Assembly: GCA_029216955.1 (NCBI GenBank)
Contig: JANAVB010033217.1
Location: 2,057,059-2,121,058 of the forward strand
Length of the DNA stretch: 64,000 bases
Origin: Iris pallida
Lineage: Eukaryota; Streptophyta; Magnoliopsida; Asparagales; Iridaceae
Direction of reading: 5' to 3'
Under the pieces are notes generated by a model. It ran no database searches. It was not told the origin of the DNA and worked only from the letters and a program-made list of their open reading frames with translations. Positions 33,701-46,709 of this stretch are shown one piece after another (positions within the stretch are counted from its first letter, which is position 1; every line of letters starts with the position of its first letter). The position numbers and the translations under genes were made by a program.

Positions 33701-35642
33701 AGACTCACACACCACTACACACCCATACAATCTAAACCCCTCTAAACTGAGACTCCTTTTACACTGAAACCTGGAAATTAGTATCACTGATTGTGTACAT
33801 TAGTATAGGGCTGGTGGTTGTGTCTAACTTTGGGTTTTCAATTGATTAGGACTGTCAAATCTGGGATTTAGGTTTTGCCACACATTTTCACACTGTTCTC
33901 ACATCACATGTACACACACATGTTCCCCTCTCATATCTCCCCTCTTACATACCTATATACATATACAATATTAGCTCCTACTATGCAATGATTAGCCTAT
34001 ACAACGTTGGCTATGTATGTTTTGTCTAAAACTAAAATATAGGCCATGTAGATGTAATATAGAATATATGATATGTTGTATTCCTATATATATATATAAT
34101 ATATGATATATATATGTAATATGTGTGTATGAATAAATATGTGAATATACATATGTATGTGGGCATATAGCCATGGATGAATTCCCTATATATAGGTATG
34201 CCTTATATATAGTGAGTATATATGTATTATATATGTAAATATGTATGAAGGATAACTTGTGTGGCTTGTAATTAGTGAGACTTATCAGACTTGTTTGGGT
34301 TAAGTTTGACCTAGTCGACCTAGCCTTGACTAGTATAGTTGACTGGAGTTGACCAAGTATTGACTTTAGCTTAGTTGACCTAAACAGCATGCAGATGCAT
34401 TGTAGATTACATTTATCATCCCCTGTATACATCTTGACTTGTGTTGCTCTAAATAGGATTCAGGTACCTCATCTCGGACAATACTTTTACTTCAGACATT
34501 CAGATACCAGGCGAGTACATTCTCTGATCATTTCATATCATGTTTAGAATTATTTTCCTGCTTTAAATTACTTTGCTTGATACTGTCACGTTGATCACAC
34601 GGATTAGTGCTATATAGATCCCTTCTTGAGATGTTATCCCCTCAGGGAGCATCGGATACTACATGTTCTGTGCGTTTCACTTACATGGTGTATCACTATG
34701 CTTTACGGTTCATTGATCACTTGTGACATGTACTCTCATGATCACAGAGTCTTCCTTGAATCACCCATTTATGGGCATTCCCAGAATCACCCATTTATGG
34801 GCCTACCATGTATCACCCCTTGTGGGCCATTGCATGGAATCATAACATAACCTTGCTGGATCCTTGTGTATTGATTGGGGGTACGGGGGAGTAGAAGTAG
34901 ACATGTGAATAATATCCAAGTAGTGTAGTTCCCAGAATCACTCCATAGTATAGTTCCCAGAATCTCCTATGCCATTCACATGTTTATATTGTACTCTGAC
35001 CCACTAGCCACTGTTAGTTCTTTACTTATAGTAGATATTTCTATTACAGTTCTCTCTCTGTTTACATTCTGTACTTTCTTTCAGTTCTTGTATCTTACTT
35101 TACTGCATGATTATATTTTCTAACCTGCTATGAACTGTTGAGATGTATTGTGCTCGCTCCGTCCTGACTGGACCTGTTAAAAATTTTACAGAGGATGATG
35201 AGGAACCCTGCACCCCTTACCTTGGTGCTTGCCTAGATGACACTCGCGACCTGGACCCCTGGAGAGGTTCAGGCAACTGCTGAGGATGATACCTTGCATA
35301 GTGTAGATAGCTTAGACTGTCCTTCTTTTCATGTTTGGATATTGTCTTTGATTTCAGAGTTGTATATTTTAGAGATGTTGAGACTGGTAGTGGTTAACTT
35401 TGTTATTTCATTCTGCTGTACCTCAGTTGAGGATTTATTTATCTATTCCATCGTGCTACATTCTACCTTAGATTGTGATTGAGTTGTACCTCTGTGTTGG
35501 CCTCCTTTTGGAGAGTATTCATATTATGCTAGTTATAGTTCATGACCTAGAACAGCGTTCTACCGCCGACACTGCGGCGTAGGCTGGGCGTTGTTACGTT
35601 CTCGTACCCTCACAGTGGGTGCGGGTCGTGACACGTTTTTAG
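30721..35642 (+). mobile_element. Element A: 4.9 kb noncoding LTR-like insertion
   Basis: Inserted into LTR L9: GATAT stands on both sides (30716-30720 and 35643-35647), and joining the flanks restores L9. It starts TGTAACACCC; the expected LTR end GGGTCGTGACA is at 35633, with nine further bases before the duplication. A second copy (element B) lies inverted at 59346 to the window end and agrees at both termini and at internal points. The core contains an ACACGTG-rich region (31640-32290), a W-box-like TTGACC cluster (34280-34385), a TA-rich tract (34020-34260) and three ATCACCC(A/C)TTTATGGGC-like repeats near 34760-34830. No open frame resembles gag or pol. Best read as a very long solo LTR or a non-autonomous element. 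Confidence 0.65.
31645..31671. promoter_or_regulatory. 12-bp perfect dyad in element A
   Basis: GATACGTGTCCG, spacer TAT, then CGGACACGTATC. Element B keeps a shortened form (GTGTCCG ATA CGGACAC, about 63299-63315). It contains an ACGT core typical of plant bZIP sites (family knowledge); function not shown. Confidence 0.5.
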
Positions 35643-38008
35643 GATATGCAGGAATAAAAACCAGTAAGAAGTAAATAAAGCATAATAAATATTAGTATCT
35701 GTTTTTGCTACTGGGGTTTACGTGACATCATGACACTTCGAACCAACTCCCTAACCAAATAAGGACAAAAGTTGACCCGTCATGTCATGACATTCCGCTC
35801 ACCTTAGTAGTTAACAGAATAGGATACAGTGCACAGACAAATCAAATTAAAGCGGCAATATAACTACTATGGCTTGCTAAGTGTAAGTTCCAAGTTATCT
35901 TGGAAAGATGCATTATTGAATTCCTCAGTTCTTACTATGTACAAGCAAGGCTAGTCTATCCGTAATCATTTGCGCCAATCATGAATTACACGGGTCGTAT
36001 CAAGACACCTGTCAATAATATTGCAGAAAAGAAATAAATGCCACTTCCTGCTTGTGTGGCAGATTTGCAGTATCCGTGGGAACCAGCCGACATGTAGGGG
36101 CATTATTTGCCTCGAAGATGACTGTCATGTAAGAACTCGAAAATTTATTCCTCTCCATGCAGTAGTATTTTATGTTACTTAGTTGTCCCTACGTTAATTA
36201 AAATCACATGCCGTGGGTCATGATCATTCTAAATGAGTACATCCGTACGGGGCACGATATGCATAACTCTACAACGATACCAGTACAATTAGGTTGTAGG
36301 TTTTACATAGCGTAATACAGCAAACAAACCTAGCCACGGAATAATCATACCTTGACTGTAAGATACACGTGCTGTTGTAATAAGAAAATATTTACCACTC
36401 AATATTGCATGAATTGAAAGTAATTGTATAATTGAAAATATCAGCACGAGTACACATGTCAATGATCGGGGTCGGCTAGTCAGTCGCAATAGTTCGCTAT
36501 ATAAACAGGAACGTGTCTCATTCAATTCAATTTGTCGACTAGCAGTCCCTTAGTTTCAAAGACAGGAACGCATGATCAATGTTCAATCAATATAGCAATG
36601 GTGCGACAACAAATAATGTAAGCAATAAATAGTGTGAGCAACAATTGGTACGGGCAACAAATGGTGCGACAATGATTGGTAGACAACAATTGGAGCGGAC
36701 AATGAATGGTGCGGCACCGATTGGTGCGACAACAATTGGCACAGACAATGAATGGTGCGGCAACAATTGGTGCGACACCGATTGGTATGGCAACAATTGG
36801 CACGGATAATGAATGGTGCAGTAACAATTGGTGCGATAATGATTGATGCGACAACAATTGACGCGGGTAATGAATGGTGCGGCAACGATTGGTGCGACAA
36901 CAATTGGTACAGACAATGAATGGTGTGGCAACGATTGGCGCAACAGTCAATTGGTGCAGCAGTCAACTGGTGCAGCATCGAATGGTGCAGCAGTCAATTA
37001 GCGTAGACTACAAATGGTGCAGCAGTCAATTGGCACGGCAGCGAATGGTGCAACAGTCAATTGGCACGGCAGCGAATGGTGCAGCAGTCAATTGGTGCAG
37101 CAGCGAATGGTACAGCAGTCAATTGGTGCAGCAGTCAATTGGCGCGGCAGCGAATGGTGCAACAGTAAATTGTACAGCAGTCAATTGGCGTGGCAGCGAA
37201 TGGTGCATCAATCAATTGGTGCAGCAGTCAATTGGCGCAGACCACGAATGGTGCAGACCACGATTGCTGCAGACTATGAATGGTGCAGACGATGATTGGT
37301 GCAGACCACGAATGGTGCAGCTGCTCAAGAACTCGAAAATCTATGAAATCCTAAAACTTCAAATGATCATAACTTTTAATCTATAAGTCAAAATAAGATG
37401 AAACAAAAAGCAAACTTGCTTAAAATTGAACCCTCTTGAACATAGAACCATTTGTTTTCAAAGAACAACAAGTTTTGAAGATCAAAACCCCATTTTTCTC
37501 AAAGAACCCATTTTCTTCAAAGTAATTAAAACACAAGAAAATAAAATTTAAATGCTATGACCATAACATTAATCATGCTAAGAATAAAAAGAGGAAGAGA
37601 ATAAAACAATAAAATTAAAGTTTGAGAAATTCCTCTATATTTATGCAAGATGTACTTGCCTCTCTTCTAATGGCTAGGGTTTGGTGAAAGGGAAATGAAT
37701 GAGAGTGAATGAGGAGAGAGAGAGAAAGAGTGGCATATATACCAAGTCCAAGTAATCTCCACCATTCATTCATCTCCACTCAATCTAAGCCATTCATCCC
37801 TTTTCATAATGAACCAAGCCAAACCAAGTTGGTTCAACATGAACCAAAATGAACCAAGAGCTAGGCAAGAGTAGAAAATAAAATGTAGAAAAATAATTAG
37901 AAGGTAATTACAGGAACTAAATGCAAAATAAATGTATGACAAATACTAAATAAATACAGGTAAGCAGTACACGTATTAAAATATGTATTTCGGAAACAGG
38001 GAGTGACA
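35643..38008 (-). mobile_element. Gypsy LTR L9, proximal part
   Basis: On the minus strand it starts TGTCACTCCCTGTTTCC at 38008. It holds the GGTTCAACATGAACC dyad (37831-37845), a TATATA box (about 37735-37743), the palindrome (37645-37659) and the array at 36593-37320. It is interrupted by element A and continues at 30511-30720. Confidence 0.8.
36593..37320 (-). repeat. Variable array of L9 (GCAATTGGTGCGACA / GAATGGTGC-type)
   Basis: Units of about 20-27 bp: CAACAATTGG or CAGTCAATTGG followed by TGCGGCA/CGAATGGTGCAGCA. The left and right halves differ in the unit variant (CAACAATTGG versus CAGTCAATTGG), suggesting two phases of expansion. Same LTR position as the other arrays. Confidence 0.8.
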
Positions 38009-38542
38009 TTAGTATCTATGAAAGTTGTGGGTATCAAGTTGAAAAACAGTGATAGTTGAGGGTATCAAGTTGTAATTTAGCCTAAAAAACTGTGCGCTTC
38101 GGAGGTAGGCTATGGGACTCGGACGTAGACAAAGTTGTATTTTGATGATGCAATTAATACGTTCATGTCAGGTACGAAGATTACTTGCTTTTGCGAGATA
38201 CTACCAGAGCTATTAGATATGTTCGAAACTGTCCTATTATTAGGGAGTTACTGCTAGTAATTATATTTTAATTAAAAAAAATTCTTGCGTGATCTTTCAT
38301 CCACATCTTTCGTGGATAGTTACCACTTTCAACAGTTCCCCTATTTAAGTTGACACCCCATCACTTAGTGTTTAGTTTTGAAAAAAGAGAATAGAGATAA
38401 TTCTCTAAAGGGAGTCAAGTTTTTTTATATTATTCTTGGCGTCATTATTTTGCATGTTAGTGTCATGTCCGAGTAAGGGGTAACAACGAGCTTTCTAAAA
38501 GTTCGTACGAACTTGCTGATTTCTGGAAGCAGATCGACGTAG
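38009..38542. other. Unassigned 530 bp upstream of LINE fragment
   Basis: AT-rich, with a direct repeat of GGGTATCAAGTTG near 38030-38070. No coding frame. It could be further LINE sequence or host DNA; the last about 80 bp probably belongs to the LINE. Confidence 0.3.
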
Positions 38543-38755
38543 ATGGCAACAGTTGAAGCTCACTTACAGGACGAGATACGACGTCTATTGTTCCAGGAAG
38601 AAGTTCAACTACAACAAAAAGAAAAGTACGCGTGGTTGAAAGATGAAGATCGGTGCTCAAAATTCTTTTATGCTACCATCAGATCCCGGCAACATAAGAA
38701 CTCCATGTCTACCTTTATTGATGCGAGCGGGAGACCGTTAACGGAGGCACAACTG
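38543..38755 (+). pseudogene. LINE (L1-type) ORF2 fragment
   Basis: 71 codons with W-L-K-D-E-D-R-C-S-K-F-F-Y-A and D-A-S-G-R-P-L-T. This is the linker between endonuclease and reverse transcriptase of plant L1 elements, typically W-L-K-E-G-D-(R/K)-N-(T/S)-K-F-F-H. The endonuclease and RT are absent. The frame ends where an LTR-like TGTAACATCCC begins, so the LINE was interrupted there. Confidence 0.7.
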
Positions 38756-40690
38756 TAACATCCCAGTCCCAAATTACGTAGTACTAGGAGTACGTATACA
38801 TGCCAATTACGTATCGAGTGGACTCCAATCCGGCTTGAATACGTATAAGCCGTCTTGGTGTTCTAATTCTATCTATCAATCAACTATAAATATATTTATC
38901 ACAATCCAAAGAAGATATTATATAAAGAATAAATAATATGTGTCATGATCTGCAGCCCAATAACGTATATTTTTAGTAGACCTGAAGAACAATTTAGATC
39001 TACAAAACTAAGCTAAATAGCGTAATATAAATAATGGATGAAATATGAAAGCACGATAAAGTACCTGAACTCTGATATAGTAAAACCACCATGTTGCTGA
39101 ATTACTCCTGCATGACCGACTATTTGGAGAGATCACCAGGTCCTCAAGGGACATAACAAGGTACATACAACAAATCAATATAGCAGTAAAAGAAATATAT
39201 GCACTAAAGGGTCACTACTCTAACCAGTCTAAGTGATATGTACACGAGAACACATTCCGGATATCAGGCTTCAGGCCACTGAGGCTCACAAGCTCCTCAG
39301 CAGGCATACACCCAAGGTACTGTGTCGTGGTACCTTGCACAAGCAATACAATAACACCCATGGCACCGTGTCGTGGTACCTTGTGCAAGCAATACAATAA
39401 CACTAGTGCTCTGCTACAGAGACATTGGCAAGCAATAATATAACAACCAAGTCCCGAGTATGGTAATGAGGTCAAGCAATAAAATAATATGATATGTTGG
39501 TAATGTTCTCCCCATCCCATATCTAGATCTAGTAAGTCGAATCAAGTCCAATACAATAAATCACAAGTGCAAGTAACGTAGTAGTATCCTATCACAAAGT
39601 TCATAACCATGAATAATTATGTAGACTCCATATCATGAATCGTGTCGGTGTCATGTGGTCTATCGTGTCAATAAACACGAATAAAATATGCGCAATGCAT
39701 GTGTCGATATACAATGTCAATAAAATAACATCGCCACCCGAATACGAGCGCTAAATACCGACCAATCATAACATGACAATAATAAACGAGAATAATGCAA
39801 CAATAAAAATAAAAAGACAGTAAACCGTAACATCGACAAGGTACACTTGTCTGCAACTTCCAACTGTGAGTACGAAGGTTCGACTCCAAGGTGCTCGCTA
39901 CCTCCGTCACGTACGCCTATAATAAATATGCTACTATTAATAATCCACTAATAACTTCCTATATATGGACTTACCATATATAGACCTTAATTATATTTAT
40001 ATCGAAACTAGTCAAATTGACTACTCTACTTAATATAACATATATAGTATTAAATCTACCTATAAAAGTAATATATTATCAACATACAGTATCAATTTTA
40101 ATTCTGAAAAAATATTTATAAATGTTCTACAATAATAGCTAATATATTTTATTTATAGAAAAATATGTACACAAGCCTTATATTGATTCTACATCAATAT
40201 GCATAGACTTGTTCCATGATTTGGCTCCTGAAACGACAAATTTTTAGTAAATATTAATTCTAGAAAATTACTATTAATTATATAAAAATAGGTTTTTCTT
40301 ATCAAAACATGCACAACAATTATTTTGGAGATGTCTCATGAAGTTTCAACGCATATAGACACATATAACTCATGAATTTCGATATTTTGATATTACGGCA
40401 AAATGTCCAGATCTTAAATAAATAGTAAACTGAATCAAAAAGCTGCAATAGTATATGTGTTGGAAAGCTTAGAAAGTCTAGTTTCTTACCAAAACTATAG
40501 AAAAGGTCGAATGTTTCAGAAGTGGCTGAAAACTGGCTCGCAACAGAACCGATTTTTATGGACACCTTTTCGTAAAACGGACGTCCGAACAAACCGTTTG
40601 GAACTGTGTGGATGGCCAATTGGACATAAAAGTAGACCCATGGTTCATTCCGTTATTTTTGATTTCATGAAAGTATGAGGTTGGGAAGTA
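38756..40690 (-). mobile_element. LTR-like sequence of another gypsy-type family
   Basis: On the minus strand it ends GGGACTGGGATGTTACA at about 38756, the usual form of a plant gypsy LTR terminus. It contains a duplicated segment (CCGTGTCGTGGTACCTTG, 39310-39415). The right end merges into the (TA)n tract and is undefined. No coding region. Confidence 0.45.
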
Positions 40691-40692
40691 CA

Positions 40693-41137
<445 letters not shown>

Positions 41138-42105
41138 GGGAGCGGATCAAAAGCCCCCCTTAGAAAATCTCCTAAAAACCCCCCTCACTCTAATTCGTAT
41201 ATTAATGTTAATATTAATGTAGGGGTGAGCATATAACGGTTGAAAATCGAAAACCGAACCGAACCGAACCGAAATATGACAAACGGTTCAGCTTTTCGGT
41301 TATCGGTTCGGTTTTCGGTTTGAAAATTTAAATTTTTAAAATAACGGTTCGGTTTTCGATTCTTGATCCGGATAACCGAACCGAAAACCGATTTAGATTT
41401 AATAATTTATCAAACTATCATCAATCTACATATACTAATGTTTTGTAACCCTTAGCCGAGAGCACTCTCCTCTTATTCTCTGTCGGTACTTTTTGAGCAC
41501 TCTCTCTCTACCCTCAATCTATATATATACTAATATTTTTCACACTATGTAATATATAATTCATTAATACAATAATACCATATTTTTAAAATAAATTGTT
41601 ATTTAAATAGGCATATTTTGCTAAAAAATTGAAGGTCCGGCATATTGGCCCATGAAACCGAACCGACCGAAAACCGAACCGAATTAATTCGGTTCGATTT
41701 TATTCGGTTTTTATAAAAACGGTTCGGTTTTCGGTTTTCGGTTTTGAGAAGTACGGTTTACGGTTATTTCGGTTTTCGTATATACGGTTCGGTTTGAACC
41801 GAACCGAACCGTTGCTCACCCCTATATTAATGTTAATGTTAATATTAATATTAATATTAATATTAATATTAATGTTAATATTAATTTTTTTTATTTTTTT
41901 AAATATTAATGTTAATGTTAATGTTAATATTAATGTTAATGTTAATGTTAATATTAATTTTAATGTTAAGTTTAATGTTAATTTAAGTATTTAATGTTAA
42001 TATTAACATTAACATTAATATTAACATTAACATTAACATTAAATTATGGATTAGAGTAAGGGGGTTTTTTAGGAGATTTTCTAAGGGGGGCTTTTGATCC
42101 GCTTC

Positions 42106-42106
<1 letters not shown>
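41138..42106. mobile_element. MITE with about 55-bp terminal inverted repeats
   Basis: Ends GGGAGCGGATCAAAAGCCCC... and ...GGGGCTTTTGATCCGCTTCC are inverted copies extending through TTAGAAAATCTCCTAAAAA and CACTCTAAT. It is flanked on both sides by (TA)n. The body is a TTAATGTTAATATTAA simple repeat carrying a second MITE. No transposase is encoded. Confidence 0.85.
41220..41824. mobile_element. Nested hAT-type MITE with 8-bp target duplication
   Basis: Starts TAGGGGTGAGCA and ends TGCTCACCCCTA. The 8-bp direct repeat TATTAATG lies at 41212-41219 and 41825-41832. CCGAACCGAACCG / CGGTTCGGTTCGG-rich subterminal repeats fill both arms, so the whole can fold on itself. An 8-bp duplication and these ends fit non-autonomous hAT elements; the flanking simple repeat weakens the duplication evidence slightly. 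Confidence 0.75.
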
Positions 42107-42188
<82 letters not shown>

Positions 42189-42191
42189 GAG
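42107..42191. repeat. (TA)n microsatellite, block 2
   Basis: About 80 bp of TA between two MITEs, probably part of the original tract of block 1. Confidence 0.9.
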
Positions 42192-42390
42192 TGCTTTAGA
42201 ACCAACCGGTTGGTTTTGTATTATGAAACCAACCTATATTATACACGTTGGATTGGAATTGCATGGTTGAGATTAAATGACTTAAAATGGTGGTGGGGTC
42301 TACACATTTTAATCTCAACCACTAAATTTCAATCCAATACATAAAACATAGGATGGTTCTATAATACAAAACCAGCCGGTTGGTTTTGGA

Positions 42391-42393
<3 letters not shown>
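42192..42393. mobile_element. Short MITE with about 43-bp inverted ends
   Basis: TGCTTTAGAACCAACCGG... and the inverse of ...CCGGTTGGTTTTGGAGCA match over about 43 bp with few differences. The left end holds the palindrome AACCAACCGGTTGGTT. About 200 bp, inside (TA)n, noncoding. The superfamily is not clear. Confidence 0.75.

Positions 42394-42467
<74 letters not shown>
42394..42467. repeat. (TA)n microsatellite, block 3
   Basis: About 75 bp of TA to the right of the short MITE. A pyrimidine-rich stretch without features follows to 42578. Confidence 0.9.
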
Positions 42468-42470
<3 letters not shown>

Positions 42471-42578
42471 ATCTTTAGTTTCAGTTTTTTAATCATTTTC
42501 CCTCCTTTTTTGTTTTATTTCGTCTTCTTTTCTAGTTTTTTTCTTTTTCTTTTTTTCCTTTTTTTTTATTTTTATTTC

Positions 42579-43690
42579 TGTTGGTGCTTTCTTTACATGG
42601 AGAGAGCTTGCTCTCAACATGCCTTGTAAAAGTTTAGTCCCACATCAGAAATGCACCATGAGTTGTCTCAACATATATACTTGGTTATGTTGTTGAGAGA
42701 TGCACATGGGGTGGTGACCCTAAGGAGGGAACCATGTGGGTGATTTTACTAGGAGGTAAGAATAAGGCTCCAAGGATTAAGCATTAATGCTTTTGTTATT
42801 CTCTTGGATTAATTCCATTTGGAGCTAAGCCCCAAAGGGGCTTAGCGACTCGGACTCGGACTCGGACTCGGGCTCATGGGATCATGGACTCGCACCAGGC
42901 TGACTGTGCAGACTACAAGTCAGTTATGGAAAGACTGATTCAATGCGATTAATTCAGATCCACTTTTTGTGGGATTTAATTCAATCTTTCCATAAGATTT
43001 GAATTAATTTTGTTGCCATATTTGTGGGATTTAATTCAATCTTTCCATAAGATTTGAATTAATTTCGTTGCTATCTTTGTGGGATTTGAATTAATTTCGT
43101 TGCCATCTTTGTGGGATTTGATTCAATCTTTTCATAAGATTTGAATTAATTTCGTTGCCATCTTTGTGAGATTTAATTCAATCTTTCCATAAAATTTGAA
43201 TTAATTTCGTTGCTATCTTTGTGGGATTTAATTTAATCTTTCCATAACTGAAAAGGCGGTTAGGGTTTCCACCCTCTCTCTATATACTCTCTTTTGGCCT
43301 CCTTTGTGAATTATTACGAATTTTACAAGTCAGAAGAGAGAGAGAGAGAGGGAGCTGCTGCCGCCATTGCAAGTCCATCCGAGGAGTCAGAACAGAGGTG
43401 ACTTCGAGCGTTCCACAAGTTCTTCAACTTGCTGGTTCCAGGAAGCAATTCGTGTGGGGTGAATCTTGCTTTGAGCAACGGTGTTTTGACACCCCAGCAA
43501 CTTTTCTTCATCTCATCTTTTTCTACATTATTGTAACTCGTTCTGTCCCAATTGCAACACGTTTGCAAGGAAGAACGAAAGATCTTCTCTTCTCTATTTT
43601 TCTCCTTCATATTGTAATCTGGCTATTTGGTTTTTTTGTATCATCGTAGATCTTGAGTTTGATCACTATAAAGTTTTTTGTGTGACATCT
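42579..43690 (+). mobile_element. Ty1/copia 5' LTR and leader (end not fixed)
   Basis: Begins TGTTGGTGC and carries AGTCCCACATCAGAAATG, a motif frequent in plant LTRs. The upstream region has about five tandem copies of a 55-bp unit (42970-43247), then a TATA box TATATAC (43281-43287) and a GA-rich leader. The LTR end and primer site before the gag ATG at 43766 are not recognisable, so the right border is a guess. Its partner LTR would lie beyond the window. The segment 42808-42880 recurs inverted at 121-175. Confidence 0.6.
42970..43247 (+). repeat. 55-bp tandem repeats in copia LTR
   Basis: About five units GGGATTTAATTCAATC...GAATTAATTTCGTTGCC, one shortened, directly upstream of the TATA box. 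Tandem enhancer-like repeats at this place are known from copia LTRs such as Tnt1; a role here is inferred. Confidence 0.75.
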
Positions 43691-43765
43691 CAGATCTCGA
43701 TTGCATCAGTTTTCCATCTTTGGTCAAGCCCCGGGACTAACAATCTCAAAGCAAGATCCTTGTAG

Positions 43766-43822
43766 ATGGAAAACATTAATGCTTCGCTCGTCCAATCGGA
43801 CTACTGCAAGTTGGAAAAGTTC
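43766..43822 (+). pseudogene. gag: Start of copia gag, cut by gypsy insertion
   Basis: ATG at 43766 opens a frame of 19 codons (M-E-N-I-N-A-S-L-V) that ends in the target duplication AGTTC (43818-43822). Reading continues in the same frame on the far side of the gypsy element at 54849. It is the N-terminus of a copia Gag of the Tork type. Confidence 0.85.
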
Positions 43823-44129
43823 TGTCACTTCCCGTTCCCAGAATACGTATTTATTTAATATTTATTATGTATTATTCTGTATTTAAATTCTTTTAATTTC
43901 ATGTTAATTAATTTCCTGCAATTTTATTTCTGTACTTTACTTTCTGCTTTTATACTTGCTTTGGGTTCGGCTTGGATTGGTTTAATTATGTTGGTTCATC
44001 ATGAACCGAAATAAACCCTCACCTACCACTACCCCTTCATTTAAAGCTCATCCCCTTTCTCTCTCTTCATTCACTTCACCATTACTCTTCTTCTTCCTCC
44101 ATTACTCTCCCATCCACCCATTTGGAGGG

Positions 44130-44144
44130 GCAAGTACATCTTGC
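44130..44144 (+). promoter_or_regulatory. Conserved palindrome / GC donor candidate
   Basis: GCAAGTACATCTTGC. The 3' LTR has ACAAGTACATCTTGC (52214-52228), the only copy of nine with a changed outer base. Confidence 0.5.
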
Positions 44145-44454
44145 ACACCATGAGGGATTTCATGCATCCTCATTTATTTTTAGTCTGTGTTGTTCATCTT
44201 TTCATCCTCTACAAGTTTAGGTCTTGAAATTCTTGATTTCCATGGATGGTTGGGTGTAGATCTAAGTTTTAAGTTTTAGTTTTTATATAGATTTTATGGT
44301 TTTGATCTATCAAACTTTATTGTTTTCGAAAATAAGTGGTTCCATGTTGTAGAGAATTTAATTCTACCAAAGTTTGGCTTTTGAAAAGTTAGATTCCGAT
44401 TTATTTTGAAAAAGTTATGGCCAAAACAATTTTGGTCAAACTTTTATGTTCATC

Positions 44455-45018
44455 TGCAGCATAGGCCGCATGTCGCAGTTGAGCCGCATAGATGTCGCGG
44501 TTGGGCCGCATAGGCCGCATGTCGCAGTTGAGCCGCATAGATGTCGCGGTTGGGCCGCATAGGCCGCATGTCGCAACTGAGCCGCATAGATGTCGCGGTT
44601 GGGCCGCATAGGCTGCATGTCGCAGTTAAGCCGCATAGATGTCGCGGTTGGGCCGCATGAGGCACATGTCACAGTTGAGCCGCATAGATGTCGCGGTTGG
44701 GCCGCATAGGCCGCATGTCGCAGTTGAGCCGCATAGATGTCGCGGTTGGGCCGTATGAGGCACATGTCGCAGTTGAGCCGCAAAGATGTCGTGGTTGGGC
44801 CGCATGAGGCACATGTCGCAGTTGAGCCGCATATGGTGTCGCGGTTGGGCCGCATAGGCCGCATGTCGCAGTAGGCCGCATATGGTGTCGCAGTTGGGCC
44901 GCATAGGCCGCATGTCGCAGTTGAGCCGCATATGGCGTCGCAGTTGGGCCGCATATGTCGCATGAGCCGCATGTCGCAGTTAGTCCGCATGTATGTCGCA
45001 GAATAGGCCGCATAATGC
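44455..45018 (+). repeat. Variable array of the 5' LTR, 49-bp units
   Basis: Units read GCCGCATGTCGCAGTTGAGC, then CGCATAGATGTCGCGGTTGG, then a short GCCGCATAG link: 49 bp in total. The unit is not a multiple of three and lacks minus-strand stops, so several frames stay open; these are not genes. Confidence 0.9.
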
Positions 45019-46199
45019 CTATTTTGGTTGTTTCTGACTGTTATATGTCCTAATTGACGAAATTGTGGCTAGAATTTCTTCCAACTCCCAACATGAAATT
45101 TGTAGATCTTTTCCTTGGCTTCAAGAATATGTTACCAACTATTTTATACTAGTTATGGACTCGACCATGCTTAATACTAATTTGACTTTTATGTCTTGTC
45201 ACGAATTGACCCCGATTGTTACTCGACTAATAATTGATCATGCGTTCCTAGTTGGAACTAAGAGACTGGCTAGTCGTCTTATTAAATTGAACGAATGAGA
45301 CACGTTCATATTAACTATAAACTATTATAATCGATTGGCCGATCCCGAATATTGACATACAGGCACACATGCAGGCTTCAATTTATTTATTTATTTATTT
45401 TCTACAAAAGAAGCATGTGTACTTTATGGTCAAGGCATGATTATTCCGTGGTTAGTTTGGATTGTTGCATTACGCTATGTAAGACCTACAACCTAACCGC
45501 ACGGGCATCGTTGTAGAGTTGTACATATCGTACCCCGTACGAAAGTACTTATTCTGAATGATCATGATCCACGGCATGGGATTTCACTCAACGTAGAGAC
45601 TATTAAGTTAAATAAAATAATGATTGCATGGAGAGAATGGATTTCCGAGTTCTTACATGGCAGCCCTCTTGGGACTAGTAGTGCCCGACAGGCCGGTTGG
45701 TCCCCACAGATACTGTAAATCTACCACACGGGCAGAAAGCGGTATCTGGTTATATTATCTATTGTATATTGTATATTGATGACATGCGTCCCGCTGGGAC
45801 TCGTCTAATTCATGATTGGCACAATTGATTGACTGGATAAACTATCCTTGCTTGCACATAGTAAGAACTGAGGAATCCTTTATTGCATAATTCCAGGATA
45901 ACTTAGAACTCACAGTAGCAAGCCGTAGTAGTTGTATGGCCGTTTAAATTGATTTGTTTGTGTGCTGTACCTACTCTGTTACCTAACTGAGATGATCAGA
46001 ATGTCAGGGCATGACGGGCCAACTTCTGTCCTTGTTTGGTTGGAAGGTTGGTTCGAAGTGTCGTGATGTTGTGTGAATCCCAGTGGCAAGCAGAGATCTA
46101 CTTATCATATTCTCTTATTACTGGTTTTAATTCCTCATATCGTGCTTCCTTGCGGTACTTGCTATTAGAGGTCTAACCTCTCTGGTTTTGCATGGCCAG

Positions 46200-46282
46200 A
46201 TTTAGAGCCGGTCCCCGAGGACTCAGCTTACTTCCACCTCTAAGATGGTCAATACTAGAGGGATGATCACATGAGGACTCGA
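46200..46282 (+). other. Candidate gag mini-exon of the complete element
   Basis: Between a plant-like 3' splice site (CTAAC then GGCCAG, AG 46198-46199) and a GT donor (GTGGGT at 46283). ATG at 46245 begins M-V-N-T-R, 38 nt to the donor. This 5' LTR copy has an in-frame TGA; the 3' LTR copy reads GGA there and is open. Confidence 0.4.
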
Positions 46283-46709
46283 GTGGGTTCCTTACTTCTC
46301 CGCTCGTTTTGTTACTTACTTTATATTTTGTTGTTTGGCACCGACATGTTAGTCGGATTATCTTGTACTTACTTTTACATAATTATAATTAAGTCAGACT
46401 GCAGCTGATAATAATTGTGTATACCTTGCTTCATCATCTGGCTATGTTTTATAAAGCCAGATATCAAGAACATTTTGACTGAGCGTTTGGGACGCCTTAC
46501 TGCTTTATATCATATGTTCTCTATTACTGTTTTTTGCTTGAATGATTGAGACAATAGATGTGAAGTAACCATAGTGAGACTTTCATGTAGTATTCACCCC
46601 CTCGTCTTTTAGACAACATTGATCGTATTATACGGTATTCATCTACCCGTAATACGTAGCTGGCTGAGTCATTCCCCCGCTCTCCAGTATTCTGGTTCCG
46701 GGGTGTGAC

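Larger units (their letters stand above)
43823..46709 (+). mobile_element. 5' LTR of the complete gypsy element
   Basis: TGTCACTTCCCG...GGGGTGTGACA, 2887 bp. It holds the GGTTCATCATGAACC dyad (43993-44007), a TTTAAAG box (44041-44047), the palindrome (44130-44144), an array (44455-45018), branch-point-like CTAAC (46173-46177), 3' splice-site-like CAG (to 46199) and the mini-ORF from 46245 to the GTGGGT at 46283. The mini-ORF has a TGA at 46272-46274. Confidence 0.93.

Noticed and set aside
41196..42045. TTAATG/TTAATA repeats as telomere-like or origin sequence
   Set aside because: Simple repeat inside a MITE; not the plant telomere TTTAGGG.
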